Below, piece by piece: positions 61,934 through 64,000 of a stretch of DNA of 64,000 nt. Origin of the DNA: Roseovarius sp. Pro17 (GTDB lineage Bacteria; Pseudomonadota; Alphaproteobacteria; Rhodobacterales; Rhodobacteraceae); contig NZ_CP141179.1 of the NCBI RefSeq assembly GCF_035599575.1, positions 620,001-684,000 of the forward strand. Direction: 5' to 3'. Positions within the stretch are counted from its first letter, which is position 1. Every line of letters begins with the position of its first letter. The translations under genes were made by a program, and so were the position numbers. The notes under the pieces were generated by a model that searched no databases, was not told the DNA's origin, and was given only the letters and a program-made list of their open reading frames with translations.

Positions 61934-62917
61934 ATGGAGCGTGCAAACAGCGATATACTGATCGTCGTTCCCACCCTGAACGAAGAGCAGCACATCGCGC
62001 GCTGCCTCCAATCATTGCTGGGGGATGATCTGGCCATGCGGGGGGCCGCGCTGATCGTCGCGGACGGCGGCAGCACGGATCGGACCTGCTCCATCGTCGA
62101 AAGGATTGCGCAGGATTTTGACAACGTGACCTTGCTGCACAATCCAGACAGGTTGCAGGCAGCGGCGGTGAACCTCGCGGTCGAAAAGCATGCGTTGGAC
62201 CACCACAAGTATCTGGTGAGGTGCGACGCCCATTCGGTTTATCCCGCGAATTATGTCGTCGACGTAGTCGAGGCGCTTCGAGCCAAAGACGTGGCATCGG
62301 TGACCACTGTGATGGACGCAGTGGCGGGCACCTGCTTTGCAAAAGGCGCCGCTTGGATCGTGGACACGAAATTGGGGTCAGGCGGCTCGGCGCATCGCGG
62401 GGGGACCACGTCGCGATATGTCGATCACGGCCACCATGCGGGCATGCGGATAGACTGCTTTCGCAAGGTCGGCGGTTATGATCCCACCTTCGCCGTCAAT
62501 GAGGATGCTGAATACGATCACCGGCTGACGCAAGCCGGTGGAAAGATATGGCTGGCCGCCGATATTCGCATAAAATACTTCATGCGATCCTCGCCGATGG
62601 CGCTTTTGCGGCAATATTTTCGCTATGGACGTGGGCGCGCGCGAACGGTGCTAAAGCATCGGATCATGCCGCGCGCGCGGCAAATGCTACCTGTGGTAAA
62701 TCTGATCCTGCTCTGCCTGACGATCCCGCTGGGCCTGTTAAGTCCCGTCTTTTGGGTTTGGCCGGGCGCCTATGGTTTGCTGCTTGCCTTCTCCAGCATC
62801 TGGATGGCTGCGAAACACAAGGAACTATGCGGCTTGTGGTCTGGTCCCGCGCTGGCAATCATCCATCTTGGCTGGGCCGCCGGGTTCGTTCGCGAAATGC
62901 TGGGCCGCCGTGACTGA
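61934..62917 (+). CDS. Family 2 glycosyltransferase, ExoA-like
   Basis: The 327-aa enzyme has a GT-A core (ILIVVPTLNEEQHIARCL, VADGGSTDRT, LVRCDAHSVYP) and three C-terminal membrane helices, as in ExoA of succinoglycan synthesis. The FAVNEDAEYDHRL segment holds the likely catalytic base, and GGTTSRYVDHGHHAGMR is characteristic of ExoA-type enzymes. ATG at 61934 with AAGGTG before it is preferred over in-frame starts at 61910 and 61916. It is the last plus-strand gene before the convergent sulfotransferase. Confidence 0.87.
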   Translation: MERANSDILIVVPTLNEEQHIARCLQSLLGDDLAMRGAALIVADGGSTDRTCSIVERIAQDFDNVTLLHNPDRLQAAAVNLAVEKHALDHHKYLVRCDAHSVYPANYVVDVVEALRAKDVASVTTVMDAVAGTCFAKGAAWIVDTKLGSGGSAHRGGTTSRYVDHGHHAGMRIDCFRKVGGYDPTFAVNEDAEYDHRLTQAGGKIWLAADIRIKYFMRSSPMALLRQYFRYGRGRARTVLKHRIMPRARQMLPVVNLILLCLTIPLGLLSPVFWVWPGAYGLLLAFSSIWMAAKHKELCGLWSGPALAIIHLGWAAGFVREMLGRRD

Positions 62918-62924
62918 TTGCCTG

Positions 62925-63737
62925 TCAATCGCGGGATCTAAGCGTGTCCCAGAACCGAATTTCAGGCTCCAGAAGCTGGCGGCAGCGCGCCAGTTCTGAG
63001 TCATCAGGGCGATAGGCGCCTTCGCTGCGCTTGTTGTAGTGGAAAATGCGTGGTTTTCGCCCGAAAACCTCTCCAAAATCGGCGCAGAATTTATCCAGAT
63101 CGTCCAGATACCCGATCACCGCGAATTTTTTGGCAACGTCAAGCGCAACTTCGACCGCCTCACCCTCTGATCCGGGATGGATAAGGTGCTGCCCTGAAAA
63201 ATATCTTAGCGCCGTCAGCGCATGGTATCGCGCGATGTCAGTTTCCAAGTATTCCTTGAATGGAACAGTCGTCAGACCATGTGCGACGGAACCATTGTAG
63301 TTTGACACAAGCCGCGACACCGGATCACGAAGGAGCGTGACGTATTTATACGTTGACCCGAAATGACGATCAGCCATGTCGCTGAACAACACATGACCGT
63401 GGATCAATTGTGTGCCCCACGCCATATGCATGAGAAGCAGCTTTTCACGAAGCTCAAACACAGACGTTCCGGTCGCCAGATCATCGTGATAGAGCAGTTT
63501 TTCGTTTTTGCCGCCCTCAATTATTGCGGTTGCACGGCGCGTCGCGTTGGCATCAATAACGCCAACGCGTTCGCTGATCGGGACGGTGGCATACAGTGCT
63601 TCTGCGACACTGGTGCCACCACATTTCGGGACATGCATGAAAAAGCAGGGATGCGTCAGAGATCCACTGGCCATCGCCAAAAACCTACGGCTGTAGGTCC
63701 GCAAACGGCGCTTGTTCTGTGTCGAGTTAATGGCCAT
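62925..63737 (-). CDS. Sulfotransferase family protein of the exopolysaccharide locus
   Basis: The 270-aa protein has the PAPS-binding 5'-phosphosulfate loop FMHVPKCGGTSV and the 3'-phosphate segment LLRDPVSRLVSNYN. It should transfer sulfate from PAPS to a carbohydrate, which would make the polymer of this locus sulfated. It runs against the glycosyltransferases and with the chain-length gene on the minus strand; the tail-to-tail gap with the ExoA-like gene is 7 bases and holds a small GATTG/CAATC hairpin. Confidence 0.85.
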   Translation of the reverse strand: MAINSTQNKRRLRTYSRRFLAMASGSLTHPCFFMHVPKCGGTSVAEALYATVPISERVGVIDANATRRATAIIEGGKNEKLLYHDDLATGTSVFELREKLLLMHMAWGTQLIHGHVLFSDMADRHFGSTYKYVTLLRDPVSRLVSNYNGSVAHGLTTVPFKEYLETDIARYHALTALRYFSGQHLIHPGSEGEAVEVALDVAKKFAVIGYLDDLDKFCADFGEVFGRKPRIFHYNKRSEGAYRPDDSELARCRQLLEPEIRFWDTLRSRD

Positions 63738-63760
63738 CGGGGGCCTTCATCGCTTTCAAC

Positions 63761-64000
63761 TTAGTTTGCCTCGCGTAGTATGACGATCCCGGCCCCAATC
63801 GCGCCCCCTAACACAAAGCAAAGCAATACGATCAGCTTTCTTGCCGGCGCGCTCTTTTCAAGCGGGGGAAGAGCGTCGGATACGATGCGGACGCTGGACA
63901 CTTGAAAAGTCTCTAGTTCCTGCATCTCTCTGGCGCGCTCCAGAAGCCTTTCGTACAAGACGCTGTCGGCGCTTGCCTGACGCTCCAATTCATTCAAAGT
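63761..64000 (-). CDS. Chain-length determinant (Wzz/GumC type), C-terminal part
   Basis: The frame runs off the right edge; only the last 79 codons are present. A coiled-coil end (LERQASADSVLYERLLERARE, the GNVR region) is followed by a membrane helix (IVLLCFVLGGAIGAGIVIL) and a stop. There is no kinase domain fused here. Such proteins set polysaccharide chain length and couple to the export protein. It lies 23 bases upstream of the sulfotransferase gene on the same strand. Confidence 0.82.
   Translation of the reverse strand, partial: TLNELERQASADSVLYERLLERAREMQELETFQVSSVRIVSDALPPLEKSAPARKLIVLLCFVLGGAIGAGIVILREAN

Noticed and set aside
1..64000. CRISPR arrays and tRNA genes
   Set aside because: No regularly spaced direct repeats and no cloverleaf with a TTC/CCA-like end were seen by reading both strands; a tRNA scan could still reveal one.

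Overview
The window reads as chromosomal DNA of a GC-rich alphaproteobacterium, most likely a marine Rhodobacterales (Roseobacter-type) strain. This rests on codon use, on the many ABC uptake systems (betaine, NitT/TauT type, phosphonate type) and on family resemblance of the proteins; no rRNA, tRNA or other taxonomic marker is present, so the assignment is inference. No CRISPR array, intact insertion sequence or replication origin was seen.

Layout. 1-4 kb: the N-terminus of a phospholipase D-type protein, a serine hydrolase fused to a META/HslJ-like domain, then about 1.7 kb of decayed DNA with a broken TonB-dependent receptor. 4-8.5 kb: an RND efflux adaptor and pump. 8.5-11.9 kb: a glycine betaine/proline-type ABC operon (proVWX order) ending in a clear hairpin terminator. 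12.8-23 kb: a catabolic locus. A minus-strand operon (Rieske oxygenase, D-2-hydroxyacid dehydrogenase, beta-hydroxyacid dehydrogenase) diverges from two paralogous Lrp/AsnC regulators, a GlnT/GMAS-like glutamine synthetase homologue, a NitT/TauT-type ABC importer and a MetX-like alpha/beta hydrolase. This is the best candidate for an undescribed system.

23-31.8 kb: a copper-handling island. It has a CsoR-type repressor, a CopA P-type ATPase with YHS and metal-binding N-terminal domains, a membrane DUF305 protein, and a minus-strand operon of lipoprotein, TolC-like channel, multicopper oxidase, cupredoxin-CusF fusion and cytochrome c. Three inverted repeats of related design sit at its three promoters. 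32.3-39.2 kb: a six-gene operon for an RbbA/YhiH-type ABC exporter with its own TetR repressor. 39.4-42.9 kb: PHA synthase, a small membrane protein, a cytochrome c and a truncated hemoglobin. 42.9-47.7 kb: a second RND adaptor/pump operon whose upstream region carries almost the same 19-bp sequence as the TetR operon, which suggests that one repressor controls both exporters.

48.4-52.7 kb: a phosphonate-type ABC transporter (phnD, phnC, two phnE) with a translationally coupled HAD phosphatase. 53.2-54.7 kb: a type III polyketide synthase coupled to an isoprenylcysteine-methyltransferase-like membrane enzyme. 54.7-55.0 kb: a decayed IS6-family transposase. 55.2-64 kb: an exopolysaccharide locus (deacetylase, ExoF-like export protein, flippase, three family-2 glycosyltransferases, Wzy-like polymerase, sulfotransferase, and the C-terminal end of a chain-length determinant), which suggests a possibly sulfated surface polysaccharide.
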